The notes below the pieces were generated by a model. That model did no database searches. It worked only from the letters and a program-made list of their open reading frames with translations, and had not been told where the DNA came from. DNA of 64,000 bases from Mycolicibacter icosiumassiliensis (GTDB lineage: Bacteria > Actinomycetota > Actinomycetes > Mycobacteriales > Mycobacteriaceae), in NCBI RefSeq assembly GCF_900078685.2, contig NZ_LT546166.1, positions 2,620,832 to 2,684,831 on the forward strand, in the 5' to 3' direction. Of the stretch, positions 40,434 to 50,366 are shown piece by piece; position 1 is the stretch's first letter, and each line of letters starts with the position of its first letter. Position numbers and translations under genes: made by a program.

Positions 40434-41627
40434 GTGACTTCGACTGGTGTGACGTCCGCCCCGGCGGCCAACCTGACCGCAGCGGTCGAAGGTGCCACCA
40501 AGGGCACCGCATTCACCTCGTTCGACGTCGAGGCATTCGAGGTGCCGCACGGTCGCGATGAGGTGTGGCGGTTCACCCCGCTGCGCCGGCTGCGCGGCCT
40601 GCACGACGGCTCCGCGGTCGCCGATGCCTCCGCCGACATCGAAGTCCTCGGCCCGGACGCCGTGCGGACCGAGACGGTGGCGCGCGGCGACGACCGGCTG
40701 GGTGCCGCAGGTGCACCCGCGGACCGCATTGCCGCCCAGGCCTTCTCGGCGTTCCGTGAGGCGACGGTGGTCACCGTGCCCAAGGAAGCGATCGTCGAGG
40801 AGCCCATCGAGATCACGGTCACCGGCCCAGGTTCCGGAGCGACGGCCTACGGCCACCTTCAGCTGCGCGCTGAGGAACTGTCGCGGGCAACCGTCGTGAT
40901 CGACGTGCGGGGCAGCGGAACCTACGCCGACAACGTCGAATTCGTGGTCGGCGACGGCGCACACCTGACCGTGGTCTGGATCGCCGACGCCGCCGCGGAC
41001 TTGGTCCACGTCACCATGCACCACGCGGCGCTGGGCAAGGACGCGGTGCTGCGCCACAGCGCCGTGCAGCTGGGTGGCGAATTGGTACGCCTGACCGGGC
41101 GGGTCCGGTTCGACGGCCCGGGTGGCGACGCCGAAATGCTCGGCCTGTACTTCGCCGACGACGGCCAGCACCTGGAATCGCGACTGCTGGTCGACCACGC
41201 CCAGCCCAACTGCCGCTCGAACGTGCTCTACAAGGGTGCGCTGCAGGGCGACCCGGATTCGGCGCTGCCGGACGCCCACACCGTCTGGGTCGGCGACGTC
41301 CTGATCCGCGCGACCGGTGTCGGCACCGACACCTTCGAGGTGAACCGCAACCTGGTACTTGCCGACGGCGCCCGGGCCGACTCGATTCCCAACCTCGAGA
41401 TCGAGACCGGGGAGATCGTGCAGGCCGGACATGCCAGCGCGACTGGGCGATTCGACGATCTCCAGTTGTTCTACCTACAGGCGCGCGGCATCCCGGAAGA
41501 TCAGGCCCGACGCCTGATCGTGCGCGGCTTCTTCGGCGAGATCATCGCCAAGATCCCCGTTCCGGCGGTGCAGGAACGCCTCACCGAGGCCGTCGAGCGT
41601 GAACTCGCGGTCACCGAGAACCAATAA
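40434..41627 (+). CDS. sufD: Fe-S cluster assembly protein SufD
   Basis: The 397-residue SufB paralogue is the partner subunit of the SufBC2D complex. Conserved parts are WRFTPLRRLRGLHDG near the N-terminus, RSNVLYKGALQGDPDS, and RGIPEDQARRLIVRGFFGEI at the C-terminus, where it contacts SufC. The GTG follows the sufB stop directly, so translation is probably coupled. A 34-base gap with GGAC leads to sufC. Confidence 0.94.
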   Translation: MTSTGVTSAPAANLTAAVEGATKGTAFTSFDVEAFEVPHGRDEVWRFTPLRRLRGLHDGSAVADASADIEVLGPDAVRTETVARGDDRLGAAGAPADRIAAQAFSAFREATVVTVPKEAIVEEPIEITVTGPGSGATAYGHLQLRAEELSRATVVIDVRGSGTYADNVEFVVGDGAHLTVVWIADAAADLVHVTMHHAALGKDAVLRHSAVQLGGELVRLTGRVRFDGPGGDAEMLGLYFADDGQHLESRLLVDHAQPNCRSNVLYKGALQGDPDSALPDAHTVWVGDVLIRATGVGTDTFEVNRNLVLADGARADSIPNLEIETGEIVQAGHASATGRFDDLQLFYLQARGIPEDQARRLIVRGFFGEIIAKIPVPAVQERLTEAVERELAVTENQ

Positions 41628-41661
41628 ACCCGAACGCATCAGCTAAGGACACGAATCAGCA

Positions 41662-43720
<2,059 letters not shown>

Positions 43721-43724
43721 GACG

Positions 43725-44222
43725 TTGCGTCTTGAGCAGTTCTATCAAGAGGTGATCCTCGATCACTACAAGCATCCGCAGCATCGCGGTCTGCGGGAGC
43801 CTTACGGCGCGCAGGTGTACCACGTCAACCCCACCTGCGGTGACGAACTGACTCTGCGGGTGGCGCTGTCGCCCGACGGTACGCAGATCGCCGATGTCTC
43901 CTACGACGGGCAGGGTTGCTCGATCTCGCAGGCGGCGACCTCGGTGCTGGCCACCCAGGTGATCGGTTTGACGGTGCAGCAGGCCTTGACGACATTCGAT
44001 GCATTCCACGAGATGGTGTCCTCGCGGGGCGCCGTGGAAGGCGACGAGGAGGTGCTCGGCGACGGCATCGCCTTCGCCGGGGTAGCCAAGTACCCGGCCC
44101 GAGTCAAGTGCGCGCTGCTTGGCTGGATGGCGTTCAAAGATGCGTTAGCGCAAACACTTTCGAAGACAGAAGAACAGACGTTGGCATCCGTCAGTGTCTC
44201 AACCCAGGAGATGAACCGATGA
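43725..44222 (+). CDS. sufU: Zinc-dependent sulfurtransferase SufU
   Basis: The 165-residue protein accepts sulfur from SufS. The zinc ligands of this class are present as Cys38 and Asp40 (TCGDE), Cys65 (GQGCSISQ) and Cys129 (RVKCALLGW), matching the Bacillus SufU pattern. The TTG at 43725 is the only start that fits the family N-terminus (LRLEQFYQEVILDHYKHP), and GGGGGAG lies nine bases upstream. The stop overlaps the sufT ATG (ATGA). Confidence 0.94.
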   Translation: MRLEQFYQEVILDHYKHPQHRGLREPYGAQVYHVNPTCGDELTLRVALSPDGTQIADVSYDGQGCSISQAATSVLATQVIGLTVQQALTTFDAFHEMVSSRGAVEGDEEVLGDGIAFAGVAKYPARVKCALLGWMAFKDALAQTLSKTEEQTLASVSVSTQEMNR

Positions 44223-44560
44223 GCGAATTGGGGCCGGACGAGCTGCTCGCCGAACTCGAGGAATCGATGCACGACGTCATCGACCCCGAGATCGGCATCA
44301 ACGTCGTGGACCTGGGCCTGATGTACGACCTGTCCATCCGGCAGGACGAAGACGGCCAGGTCGCGGTCGTCACCATGACGCTCACCTCACCGGCCTGCCC
44401 GCTGCAGGACATGATCGTCGAGCAGATCCAGAACGCCACGGTGGGTACCGGTCTGGTCAAGAAGGCCGACGTCAACTGGGTTTGGGAACCCGCCTGGGGA
44501 CCGGACAAGATCACCGACGAGGGCCGCGAAATGATGCGGGCAGTCGGCTTCACGGTCTGA
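44219..44560 (+). CDS. sufT: SufT / MIP18-family Fe-S maturation protein
   Basis: The 113-residue DUF59 protein has SMHDVIDPEIGINVVDLGLM with the conserved Asp-Pro-Glu, the LTSPACPLQDMI cysteine motif and VWEPAWGPDKITDEG at the end. SufT-type proteins help deliver clusters to client enzymes such as aconitase. It is the last classical gene of the suf operon and overlaps sufU by four bases. The MBL-fold gene follows two bases later. Confidence 0.92.
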   Translation: MSELGPDELLAELEESMHDVIDPEIGINVVDLGLMYDLSIRQDEDGQVAVVTMTLTSPACPLQDMIVEQIQNATVGTGLVKKADVNWVWEPAWGPDKITDEGREMMRAVGFTV

Positions 44561-44562
44561 CC

Positions 44563-45387
44563 GTGCCGGCATCCGAGTTCTGGCTCTGCCGGACCTGCGG
44601 TGTCGAACACGAGGCCACGCCGCAGGTGTGTGCGATCTGCGCGGACGACCGGCAATGGGTGCCGTCGGACGGCCAACACTGGGCCACCTTGGACACATTG
44701 GTGGTCGAAGGCATGCAGTCCTACTCCTTTGAACTGGAACCCGGGCTGATCGGGATCGGCAGCAATCCGCCGCTCGGTATCGGTCAACTGGGCAAGCTGG
44801 TGTGCACCCCCAGCGGCAACATGCTGTGGGATCCCTCGGGATTCGTCGATGACGCCGGGGTGGCCGCGGCGCTCGAACAGGGCCCGGTGCTCGGTGTCGT
44901 CGCCAGCCACCCGCACATGTTCGGCGCCCAAGTGGAATGGGGCCGACGACTCGGCGGCGTGCCGGTGTACGTCAACGCCGCCGACATGCAGTGGGTGAAG
45001 CGCCCGGACCCGGCGATCCGATACTGGTCCGGCCGACTGGAGCTCGCAGCCGGGTTGACCGTGACTCAAGTCGGTGGCCACTTTCCGGGCAGCTCCGTCG
45101 CATGCTGGGACGCCGGTGCCGAGGGCCGGGGTGTGCTGCTGGTGGGCGACACGGTCTTCCCGAACCCCGACCGGCGCACGGTGGCCTTCTTGCGCAGCTA
45201 TCCGAACCGGATTCCGCTGTCGGCGGCCGTCGCCCAGCGGATGGCCGGCACCTTGGAGCAATTGCGGTTCGACCGCATCTACGGGTTGCACACCAACACC
45301 ATCGACACCGATGCGGTGGCCGCGATCCGGTTCTCGGCGGACCGTCACGCCGCGTGGGCGCGCGGCGACCACGACGACCTCACCTAG
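44563..45387 (+). CDS. MBL-fold hydrolase-like protein with N-terminal zinc ribbon
   Basis: The 274-residue protein begins with a four-cysteine rubredoxin/zinc-ribbon-like motif (CRTCGVEHEATPQVCAIC, about 8-25). It continues with a metallo-beta-lactamase fold: VVASHPHMFGAQVEW, VGGHFPGSSVACW, GVLLVGDTVFPNPDRR and IYGLHTNTIDTDAV. The canonical HxHxDH loop is reduced to SHPHMFG, so activity may differ from classical family members. The GTG at 44563, two bases after the sufT stop, suggests it belongs to the suf transcript. The substrate is unknown. Confidence 0.8.
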   Translation: MPASEFWLCRTCGVEHEATPQVCAICADDRQWVPSDGQHWATLDTLVVEGMQSYSFELEPGLIGIGSNPPLGIGQLGKLVCTPSGNMLWDPSGFVDDAGVAAALEQGPVLGVVASHPHMFGAQVEWGRRLGGVPVYVNAADMQWVKRPDPAIRYWSGRLELAAGLTVTQVGGHFPGSSVACWDAGAEGRGVLLVGDTVFPNPDRRTVAFLRSYPNRIPLSAAVAQRMAGTLEQLRFDRIYGLHTNTIDTDAVAAIRFSADRHAAWARGDHDDLT

Positions 45388-45446
45388 CGCGGGACCGGTC
45401 AGGGTTGTCAGGTGTCCCGGCTGGCGGCCCGGGGGACGGGCGCTGC

Positions 45447-45452
45447 AATACT
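45447..45452 (+). promoter_or_regulatory. -10-like box before the amidohydrolase leader ORF
   Basis: AATACT ends six bases before the GTG at 45459 of a ten-codon leader, the same spacing as the other leaderless promoters in this window. Confidence 0.35.
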
Positions 45453-45458
45453 CGTCGC

Positions 45459-45491
45459 GTGACTGTGACGGAAAACGAGCGGACACGGTGA
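45459..45491 (+). CDS. Ten-residue leader peptide coupled to the amidohydrolase
   Basis: GTG at 45459 opens a frame encoding MTVTENERTR. Its TGA overlaps the amidohydrolase GTG (GTGA, 45488-45491), so a ribosome starting leaderless at 45459 could re-initiate on the main gene. No strong ribosome-binding site precedes the main GTG, which makes the coupling plausible. There is no experimental support. Confidence 0.35.
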   Translation: MTVTENERTR

Positions 45492-47221
45492 CGACAAGCA
45501 GGCGACGGTTCATGGCCGGGATGGCGGCCGCGGCGGCGGGCACCGCGGTCGGCGGGCTCGCTGCATGTGGATCGCGGGGGCCGGGAGCCGACACCATTTT
45601 CCTCGGCGGACCGGTGGTGACGGTGGCTCCCGGCGCCCCGGAGGCCGAAGCACTCGCCGTCACCGGCGGACGGATCAGCCAGGTCGGCACTGCGGACGAG
45701 GTACTGCGACTGCGCGGGTCGGGAACCACCGTCGTCGACCTGCGCGGCCGCGCGCTGCTGCCGGCGTTCGTGGAGCCGCACGGTCATCCCTTTGAGATGG
45801 GCTCCACCCTGGCGCCGCCGGCCATCGACGTGCGTCCTTTCACGGTGCCGACTGCGAGCGGGGTGTTCGCGAAGCTGGCCGAGGCCGTGGCGGACACGCC
45901 CAAGGGCCAGCCGATCTTGCTCAACGGGGTGGATCCGCTGCTGCAGACCGGGCTGCGGCCCTTCACTCGTAGCGAGCTATCCCGGCTCTCCCCGAACAAC
46001 CCCGTGGTGATCATTTCCGACAGCGGCCACGCCGCCTACGGCAATACCGCCGCGTTCACCGCGGCCGGTATCACCAAGACCACCCCCAACCCGGCCGGGG
46101 CGCAATACATCCACGGACCCGACGGACAGTTGACCGGCGAGGTGCGCGAAGCGGCGGCGGTGATGGCGCTGGTGGCGCCGTTCTCCGGCGCGATCATGGC
46201 CAACGCCGGGGACAATCTGCGCTGGGCCTACGCCCAACTCGCTCGCGCGGGAATCGCCACCGCCACCGAGCATTCCTATGACGCGCGTGCGCAATCCGAG
46301 GTATTCGGCAAGCTCGCCCAGCAGGCCGACTGCGCGGTGCGGGTCCGTGCCTACGAGATCGGCACCCCCGACCTGGCGGCGGATCCGAAGAATGTTCGTG
46401 GCCGGCGGGCCCGCGCCGACGTGCTGTTCGACAAGATCGGGATGAAGATGTGGGCGGACGGTTCGCCCTGGCAGGGCAACATCTTCACCACATTCCCGTA
46501 TCTGACCAACGCCACCACCGCGAGCATGGGCCTGGGACCCGACCACCGCGGCCGGATGAACTACCCGCCCGAGCAGATCCAGGAACTGACCAAGGCCTTC
46601 GTCGATCAACACTGGCAGCTTTCCTGCCATGTCCAGGGTGATGCCGCGATCGACGTGGTGCTGGATGCTTTCGAACAGGCGCGCACACCCCCGGCGTTAC
46701 GGCCCCGGATCGAACACGTCGGCGCCATGCGTCCCGATCAGTTCGCGCGGGCCGCGCAGCTGGGAATCACCCCGAGCCTGTTCATCGAGCACATCTATTT
46801 CTGGGGAGATGCGTTGGTGGACAAGCTGTTCGGTCTGGAACACGGTTCGCACTGGATGTCGGCGCGGTCGGCCTTGGATGCAGGTCTGCGCCTGTCGTTC
46901 CACAATGACGGCACCGTCACCCCGCCCAACCCGATCGGCAACATCGCCACCGCGGTCAACCGGATCGCCAAGGGCAGCGGCCGGGTGCTGGCCCCCGAGC
47001 AGCGCATCGGCGTCGACGCGGCGATCAAGGCGCAGACGCTCAACGCGGCCTGGCAGCTGCGGTTGGACACCGAGATCGGCAGCCTGGAACCCGGCAAGTA
47101 CGCCGATCTGGTGGTGCTGTCGCACAACCCGCGTCGTGTTCCGCCGGCCGAACTGCGTGACGTGGCGGTGGAGGCCACCTATCTGATGGGGCGGCAGACC
47201 TACGGGAAGGTGCTGGGGTAG
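45488..47221 (+). CDS. Tat-exported lipoprotein amidohydrolase (Amidohydro_3/YtcJ type)
   Basis: The 577-residue protein starts with a twin-arginine signal (TTSRRRFMAGMAAAAAGT) ending in a lipobox LAAC (Cys about 24), so it is exported folded and lipid-anchored. The mature enzyme is an amidohydrolase TIM barrel: PAFVEPHGHPFEM (metal-binding HxH), CHVQGDAAIDVVLDAF, RIEHVGAMRPDQF and LRLSFHNDGTVTPPNP (metal-binding Asp). It ends with the composite beta-sandwich LEPGKYADLVVLSHNP. The substrate, probably an amide or cyclic amide, is unknown. It is convergent with the toxin-antitoxin genes. Confidence 0.85.
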   Translation: MTTSRRRFMAGMAAAAAGTAVGGLAACGSRGPGADTIFLGGPVVTVAPGAPEAEALAVTGGRISQVGTADEVLRLRGSGTTVVDLRGRALLPAFVEPHGHPFEMGSTLAPPAIDVRPFTVPTASGVFAKLAEAVADTPKGQPILLNGVDPLLQTGLRPFTRSELSRLSPNNPVVIISDSGHAAYGNTAAFTAAGITKTTPNPAGAQYIHGPDGQLTGEVREAAAVMALVAPFSGAIMANAGDNLRWAYAQLARAGIATATEHSYDARAQSEVFGKLAQQADCAVRVRAYEIGTPDLAADPKNVRGRRARADVLFDKIGMKMWADGSPWQGNIFTTFPYLTNATTASMGLGPDHRGRMNYPPEQIQELTKAFVDQHWQLSCHVQGDAAIDVVLDAFEQARTPPALRPRIEHVGAMRPDQFARAAQLGITPSLFIEHIYFWGDALVDKLFGLEHGSHWMSARSALDAGLRLSFHNDGTVTPPNPIGNIATAVNRIAKGSGRVLAPEQRIGVDAAIKAQTLNAAWQLRLDTEIGSLEPGKYADLVVLSHNPRRVPPAELRDVAVEATYLMGRQTYGKVLG

Positions 47222-47370
47222 CTGCGGGTATCGAAACCCAGTCGTTCCGGCATCATCCGAACGCCCAGCGCCATGCCCGATTGACCGGGGGTGAGCACAC
47301 CCCATGACGAGTTGTCATCGGATCGACCCGGACGGTCGAGCTCAGGGGTGTCTTTGAGGGAAACCGCCAC
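47200..47370 (-). CDS. Possible 56-residue ORF directly behind the RES toxin
   Basis: The toxin's TGA (47373-47371) is followed at once by GTG at 47370, in the same frame, opening 56 codons to a TAG at 47202-47200. The product contains WGVLTPGQSGMALGVRMMPE and RLGFDTRSY, which looks protein-like, but I do not recognise it. It overlaps the end of the amidohydrolase by 22 bases. It may be a third small gene of the operon, a read-through extension of the toxin, or chance. Confidence 0.3.
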   Translation of the reverse strand: MAVSLKDTPELDRPGRSDDNSSWGVLTPGQSGMALGVRMMPERLGFDTRSYPSTFP

Positions 47371-47997
47371 TCAGAGGATGCGGTAGCCGATGGTTGCTGC
47401 CGATGCCTGCGCTATCGACCACACCAGCGGATGCGCCAAATTCCGGGAGAACGACGGAGAGTCGGGCAGCGACTCGGCGATCCATAGCACGACGTTCGGG
47501 CGGTTGGTCATCGTCGAGGGCACGGCGAGGCCGTCAAGGTGCGGCCACGCGGTATGAATTGCGCATGCCCAGTGCCGACAGGTTGAGCGGGATGCGGTAA
47601 TTAGCGCCGCGGATGCGCCGTTGCGGATCAGCCAGGTCCCGGACAGGTCGAGTAACCGCAGCGGCCGAATTGGCTCCCACGCGGTGAGTCGCGGCGCCCC
47701 GGCGCGGGTGTCGATCACCCGCGTTGCCTGGAATACCTCGGCGAGGGCGGTCGCAACGTCGGTGCACGCGTAGAGCACACCCTCGACATGCGGGCCGGGT
47801 CGCGAGCCGGGATGCGGATCCCACCGCATCGACGGCAGCGGGCCACAGGTGCGCAACGCATTCCACGGCAGTACATGCGCACCGGTGGTGCGGTGGACTC
47901 GCCACAAGATGCCGGTGTAGTCGATGACATCGGTGGGTTCGCAGACCAGGGGCCGGGGTGGCCTCTGCGGAGCCTTCGGTTTCGGTCGCGGGATCAC
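47371..47997 (-). CDS. RES-domain toxin (NAD-degrading, MbcT-like)
   Basis: The 208-residue protein carries the RES domain, named for conserved Arg, Glu and Ser: Arg33 in LWRVHR, Glu87 in TALAEVFQ and Ser161 in GLAVPSTMTNRP. Known RES toxins such as MbcT of M. tuberculosis kill cells by phosphorolytic degradation of NAD. The fold-defining segments GVLYACTDVATALAEVFQ and LRLLDLSGTW are present. The GTG at 47997 overlaps the antitoxin stop (GTGA), the usual antitoxin-first order. Confidence 0.85.
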   Translation of the reverse strand: MIPRPKPKAPQRPPRPLVCEPTDVIDYTGILWRVHRTTGAHVLPWNALRTCGPLPSMRWDPHPGSRPGPHVEGVLYACTDVATALAEVFQATRVIDTRAGAPRLTAWEPIRPLRLLDLSGTWLIRNGASAALITASRSTCRHWACAIHTAWPHLDGLAVPSTMTNRPNVVLWIAESLPDSPSFSRNLAHPLVWSIAQASAATIGYRIL

Positions 47998-48569
47998 CAG
48001 CGCGCGAGATCGGCGAGGAAACCCGCGACCACGGTGGGGTCGCCACCGGCCGCGAGATAGTCGATCGGGGTCCGGCCGTCGAAGTCCGGTTGCGCGGTGT
48101 GCATGAACGCGCCCAACACCGCCGGGGTGGTTCCGGGCGGTACTGCCGGAACCACAGTGTCCAGACCGGGGAGCAGGCTGTCGTCGAGGAACTGCCAGCG
48201 CGGAATGCGTCGAGTCCCCCGAAGATCGAACGCCCACAGAGTGTTTCCGGTGATACGCCGTGACACCCGCGAGCGATCCACGCTCAGGATGGTGGCTGCT
48301 TCCTTGATGGTGACCGATTCGGAGAGTGCCTGGGCGAGTTCGCGTACTGCGTTGCGGGAGCGGGTCTGACGCTCCTGAGTCGCGGACCAGCCGTCGATCG
48401 CCGCGGCCGCACCGCCGTCCCGGCGGAGAAACTCCACCTCCGCCGCGGACAGCGGTGCGGCGTCGGCACCGGGGACCGCGGTGAATGCGGAGTCCAGTTC
48501 AGCGAGGACCTCGTCGCTGGTGAGGTCGAGGTGGTGCTTGGCCAGCAGTGCGTCCAAGGCCGTGCTCAT
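47994..48569 (-). CDS. Xre/MbcA/ParS-type antitoxin partner of the RES toxin
   Basis: The 191-residue protein is longer than MbcA. The middle part (about 85-125: SVTIKEAATILSVDRSRVSR, then FDLRGTRRIPRWQF) is an excisionase/MerR-like helix-turn-helix. The C-terminus (PGTTPAVLGAFM, DGRTPIDYLAAGGDPTVV) resembles the DUF2384 toxin-binding domain that blocks the RES active site. The helical N-terminus (about 1-80) is unassigned. A leaderless promoter with a palindrome sits directly upstream, as expected for autoregulation. Confidence 0.8.
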   Translation of the reverse strand: MSTALDALLAKHHLDLTSDEVLAELDSAFTAVPGADAAPLSAAEVEFLRRDGGAAAAIDGWSATQERQTRSRNAVRELAQALSESVTIKEAATILSVDRSRVSRRITGNTLWAFDLRGTRRIPRWQFLDDSLLPGLDTVVPAVPPGTTPAVLGAFMHTAQPDFDGRTPIDYLAAGGDPTVVAGFLADLARW

Positions 48570-48576
48570 ATCGCAT

Positions 48577-48599
48577 AGCCTAGCATCAGCGTGCGCTAG
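48577..48599 (-). promoter_or_regulatory. Promoter and operator palindrome of the RES/Xre operon
   Basis: On the minus strand a -10-like TAGGCT (48582-48577) ends seven bases before the antitoxin ATG. CTAGC...GCTAG (48580-48599, ten-base spacer) is a perfect inverted repeat overlapping the -10, a good candidate site for repression by the antitoxin's helix-turn-helix. Confidence 0.5.
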
Positions 48600-48680
48600 T
48601 GTGCGATTTGGTCGTATGCGTCACCGGGCACTGCCACGGGTCACCTACAGGCGGCCTGGGCAGCGTCGGCGTCACCGGCG

Positions 48681-49316
48681 CTACGCGGGCGGCTCGGGGC
48701 AGGTGCCGTCGCCGGCCCACACAGTGACCCGGGCCGCCTGCAGCACGCCGTCGCCGTCGTTGGTCCCGCCGGCGGCGACACACTTTCCAGCGCTGATCGA
48801 CGGTGCGCTGACGGTGACCATCCGGCGGAAGTGGGTGCCGTCGTTGAGCGTGACCGTGGTCGGCCCGGACGGGCCAGCGACGGTGAGGGTGTCACCGGAG
48901 ATGGACTCGACCACACCGCGGACGCCGTGGTGCGGCGTCGGGGCCGCCGGGGCGTCGGCCGCCGCTGCGGGCCGCTGCGGGCACTTGCCGTCGACCGTGG
49001 TGCTGATCGCCACGAACTTCGCGGTGATGGCGCCGTTGTCGGCCGGGGCGCTGTCGGGCGAGCCACCGGCTCTGATGCAGGTGCCGGCGGTGATCTCGCC
49101 GCGCTGTGCGGGCACCGACTCGAAGATCCGGGTGCTGTCGGTCAACGACACGGTGGTGGTGCCAGACGAGCGCGCCACCTCGAAGGTGTTGCCGGACACC
49201 GAGGAGACCGAACCCGTCACGTGGTCGCCCTGCGCGTGGGCGAGTGCGGGGAAAATCAGTGCGGTGGTTCCGGTTACCGCGAAAACCGCGAGAGTGGTGC
49301 GACAACGGACAGACAT
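48681..49316 (-). CDS. Secreted protein with two DUF5666-like repeats
   Basis: The 211-residue protein has a Sec signal peptide (about 1-28, LALIFPALAHA-type cleavage after Ala-His-Ala) and two similar beta-rich repeats: GDHVTGSVSSVSGNTFEVAR (about 30-110) and HHGVRGVVESISGDTLTVAG (about 125-205). Each ends in a Cys pair (GTCIRAGG/GKCP and GKCVAAGG/GTCP) that could form a disulfide. The ATG at 49316 is chosen because GGAG lies seven bases upstream; ATG 49322 is too close to it. DUF5666 has no known function. Confidence 0.8.
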   Translation of the reverse strand: MSVRCRTTLAVFAVTGTTALIFPALAHAQGDHVTGSVSSVSGNTFEVARSSGTTTVSLTDSTRIFESVPAQRGEITAGTCIRAGGSPDSAPADNGAITAKFVAISTTVDGKCPQRPAAAADAPAAPTPHHGVRGVVESISGDTLTVAGPSGPTTVTLNDGTHFRRMVTVSAPSISAGKCVAAGGTNDGDGVLQAARVTVWAGDGTCPEPPA

Positions 49317-49588
49317 CAACATGCTCCAATCGTGGACTTCGCCGGTGCGCTTGTCCTGGTATTAGGTCATATCACCGTCGGCGGTGCAGCTGTCCGCCAC
49401 CTTGCTCTGAGCTATGCGTGAGCTGTGGAAAGTTCCCCGGGTAGGGACGCGGCACCGTGACGGTTCCCCGGAATTGGTTTGCCGCCAACGGAAAGTGGGC
49501 ATACCCCCAGTGAGCACGACCCACGAGTCAGACCATTGCCACCAGGCCGAGGCTGACATGGGCGCCTCCAGAAAGTCGGGTAACTGTC

Positions 49589-49768
49589 ATGATCACCCTC
49601 GGAGTCATCCTGATCGTCCTCGGGCTCGTCCTGCCCGCCCTTGTCCCTGCCTTCGCCTACGCGAACGTTTGCTTTGCCATCGGAGTCGTCCTGTTGGTTG
49701 TCGGCCTGATCCTGATGTTCGCCAGCAGAGCAGGCCACGCGGTCGGTGGTCGTCGCCACTACTACTAG
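49589..49768 (+). CDS. Small membrane protein, DUF6131-like
   Basis: The 59-residue protein has two hydrophobic helices (about 3-24 and 28-46) and the C-terminus AGHAVGGRRHYY. The Gly-Gly-Arg-Arg-His-Tyr/Trp-Tyr ending is typical, as I recall, of a family of tiny mycobacterial membrane proteins annotated DUF6131. The function is unknown. The preceding gap (49317-49588) holds only the upstream region of the DUF5666 gene and no convincing ORF. Confidence 0.7.
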   Translation: MITLGVILIVLGLVLPALVPAFAYANVCFAIGVVLLVVGLILMFASRAGHAVGGRRHYY

Positions 49769-49965
49769 CGGCGGCTGGCTGCAGTTGCAGCTGACCATTA
49801 TGTGAAAGGGCAACGTCCCACGGGAATCGTCGACAAGGCCAAAAACGCCGCGCAGCACGTGAGCGGGAGTCGCCGCCGAGCCACGGCGGCGCCTTCCGTT
49901 GGCGGCCACACCAGCGCGGGTGCCCAGCCGGGAACACCGCGGGATACCTGAGCGTTGGGCCAGTC

Positions 49966-50340
49966 ATGGCAACTCAAGACCTCACCGCGGCGAAATTCGA
50001 AGAAACCATTGCCGACAACGACATCGTGCTCGTCGATTTCTGGGCATCCTGGTGCGGGCCGTGTCGATCGTTCGCTCCGACGTTCGCGGCGGTCTCCGAG
50101 AAGCACCCCGATGTGGTGTTCGCCAAGGTCGACACCGAAGCCGAACAGCAGCTGGCCGCTGCCGCCCAGATCCGCTCCATTCCCACCCTGATGGCGTTCA
50201 AGAAGGGCACGCTGGTGTTCAACCAGGCCGGCGCGCTGCCCGCCGCGGCGTTGGAGCACCTGGTCCAGCAGGTCAAAGACCTCGATGTCGAAGCGGCGCT
50301 GGCTGAGCAGGCCGCTGCGGGCAAGCCCGAGCAGGTCTGA
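49966..50340 (+). CDS. Thioredoxin (TrxB1/Rv1471-type)
   Basis: The 124-residue thioredoxin has the redox motif WCGPC with Cys30 and Cys33 in VDFWASWCGPCRSFAPTF and the cis-proline in IRSIPTLMAFKKG. There is no signal peptide, so it acts in the cytosol as a disulfide reductant. Position directly before the crotonase gene matches Rv1471 of M. tuberculosis, from memory. A short Glu/Ala/Lys-rich tail extends past the fold. Confidence 0.92.
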   Translation: MATQDLTAAKFEETIADNDIVLVDFWASWCGPCRSFAPTFAAVSEKHPDVVFAKVDTEAEQQLAAAAQIRSIPTLMAFKKGTLVFNQAGALPAAALEHLVQQVKDLDVEAALAEQAAAGKPEQV

Positions 50341-50354
50341 GGCCCAGCACGCGA

Positions 50355-50360
50355 TAGCGT
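50355..50360 (+). promoter_or_regulatory. -10 box of a leaderless echA12 promoter
   Basis: TAGCGT ends six bases before the GTG of the crotonase gene and no ribosome-binding site is present. Confidence 0.4.
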
Positions 50361-50366
50361 GCATCC

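Noticed and set aside
38904..41432. 842-codon minus-strand frame opposite sufB and sufD
   Set aside because: It is antisense to two well-conserved genes, has a composition typical of shadow frames and shows no recognisable motif.
47288..47303. GGGGTG-AGCA-CACCCC hairpin between the amidohydrolase and the toxin genes, as a terminator
   Set aside because: The stem is only six pairs, lies 66 bases past the amidohydrolase stop and falls inside the candidate 56-codon frame; evidence is too weak to list it.
49802..49951. 49-codon GTG frame (KGQRPTGIVDKAKNAAQHVSG start) before the thioredoxin gene
   Set aside because: The beginning recalls small CsbD-like or antitoxin-like proteins, but there is no ribosome-binding site or -10 box and the second half is low-complexity. 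Nothing else is seen in 49769-49965.
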